Shown: in pieces, positions 63,856 to 64,000 of the stretch
Position numbering within the stretch: the stretch's first letter is position 1
How the letters are laid out: the number at the start of each line of letters is the position of its first letter
The notes under the pieces: generated by a model
Told to the model about the DNA's origin: nothing
The model's input: only the letters and a program-made list of their open reading frames with translations
Database searches by the model: none
Made by a program: the position numbers and the translations under genes
Assembly (NCBI GenBank): GCA_017854585.1
Contig: JAFMHK010000005.1
Coordinates: forward strand, 72,908-136,907
Reading direction: 5' to 3'
DNA length: 64,000 nt
Origin: Paracoccaceae bacterium
GTDB taxonomy: Bacteria; Pseudomonadota; Alphaproteobacteria; Rhodobacterales; Rhodobacteraceae

Positions 63856-64000
63856 CAAGAAACCATCAGCGGCGCGACCCGCCGGGCAAGCGGCAGATCC
63901 ACCTTTCCGCGCAGCGTAAGATGTCGTGTATCCTCGGCATCGGGGTCGGTCTCAAATACCAGCCACAGCGCATTAACGGGGATGTCATCGCCCAGACGCA
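63855..64000 (-). CDS. tsaE: tRNA threonylcarbamoyladenosine biosynthesis ATPase TsaE (C-terminal part)
   Basis: Only the last 47 residues lie in the window, beginning RLGDDIPVNALWLVFETDPD and ending RRVAPLMVS. The pattern RLGDD.P..ALW..F.TD....TRHLTL.G matches the C-terminus of TsaE in Rhodobacterales as I recall it. The tsaE-amgK-murU order is common there. TsaE is the ATPase partner of TsaB/TsaD in t6A synthesis. The Walker motifs lie beyond the window, so the assignment leans on context. Confidence 0.6.
   Translation of the reverse strand, partial: RLGDDIPVNALWLVFETDPDAEDTRHLTLRGKVDLPLARRVAPLMVS

Noticed and set aside
1-64000. tRNA, rRNA, tmRNA, riboswitch, CRISPR, IS element or prophage
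   Set aside because: Reading gaps and gene ends I saw no tRNA-like T-loop with acceptor pairing, no repeat-spacer array, no transposase or integrase, and no long terminal repeats. Covariance-model searches could still find short RNAs in gaps such as 53302-53550 and 55238-55502.

Overview
The window is a 64 kb chromosomal segment of an alphaproteobacterium, most likely a marine member of the Rhodobacteraceae (Roseobacter group). This rests on high GC, dense alternating gene clusters, PHB synthesis genes, ETF-ubiquinone oxidoreductase, AddAB instead of RecBCD, AmgK/MurU cell-wall recycling, a TRAP substrate-binding protein, and gene orders I recall from that family (etfD-TPR-ispE; tsaE-amgK-murU-addB-addA-trxA). 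It is almost entirely core genome. I found no insertion sequence, prophage, CRISPR array, rRNA, tRNA or obvious island. No gap between genes exceeds about 270 bp.

0-6 kb: 3' part of a zinc-ribbon membrane protein, a convergent TIGR02302-type membrane protein with a Gln/Gly-rich tract, lysA, a quinone oxidoreductase and a small DUF2834 protein. 6-13 kb: ETF-QO, an exported TPR protein, ispE, a polyprenyl diphosphate synthase, DUF2007, a TrmN6-like methyltransferase, YdcH and a GcvA-type LysR regulator facing a 48-aa ORF. 14-22 kb: phaAB, an EAL phosphodiesterase, tag, a TlpA-like thioredoxin, argH with a 48-aa lipoprotein, greA and an unknown two-TM protein. 21-27 kb: an RNase H-fold-like unknown overlapping mobA, azlCD, an Lrp regulator divergent from alanine dehydrogenase, mscL, a GST and YtoQ.

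27-40 kb: pheT and pheS separated by a secreted unknown, a SAM methyltransferase, rplT/rpmI, pyk, N-formylglutamate amidohydrolase with DUF1244, yaaA, a RecQ with two HRDC-like regions, and an orphan TRAP DctP. 40-50 kb: rsmD, a ferredoxin-reductase-type flavoprotein, two tandem Prx5-like peroxiredoxins, pterin dehydratase, a FemAB/GNAT-like protein, GDPD, RidA and a two-gene type I secretion module. 49-64 kb: mlaA-mlaC, a class A PBP, glnK-amtB, trxA, addA, addB, murU, amgK and the 3' end of tsaE.

The genes serve central housekeeping: lysine and arginine synthesis, isoprenoids and quinones, electron entry to ubiquinone, PHB, translation, envelope lipid and wall maintenance, nitrogen control and break repair. 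Translational coupling (4-bp or 1-bp stop/start overlaps) is frequent, notably TPR-ispE, argH-lipoprotein, mobA-DUF429-like, azlC-azlD, ridA-gdpD, FemAB-like-PCD, ABC-HlyD and tsaE-amgK-murU. I did not find a convincing new multi-gene system. The most useful leads are small or unassigned proteins in fixed contexts (the mobA partner, the argH lipoprotein, the protein between pheS and pheT), three candidate operators, the orphan transport modules, and an AddB without visible iron-sulfur cysteines.
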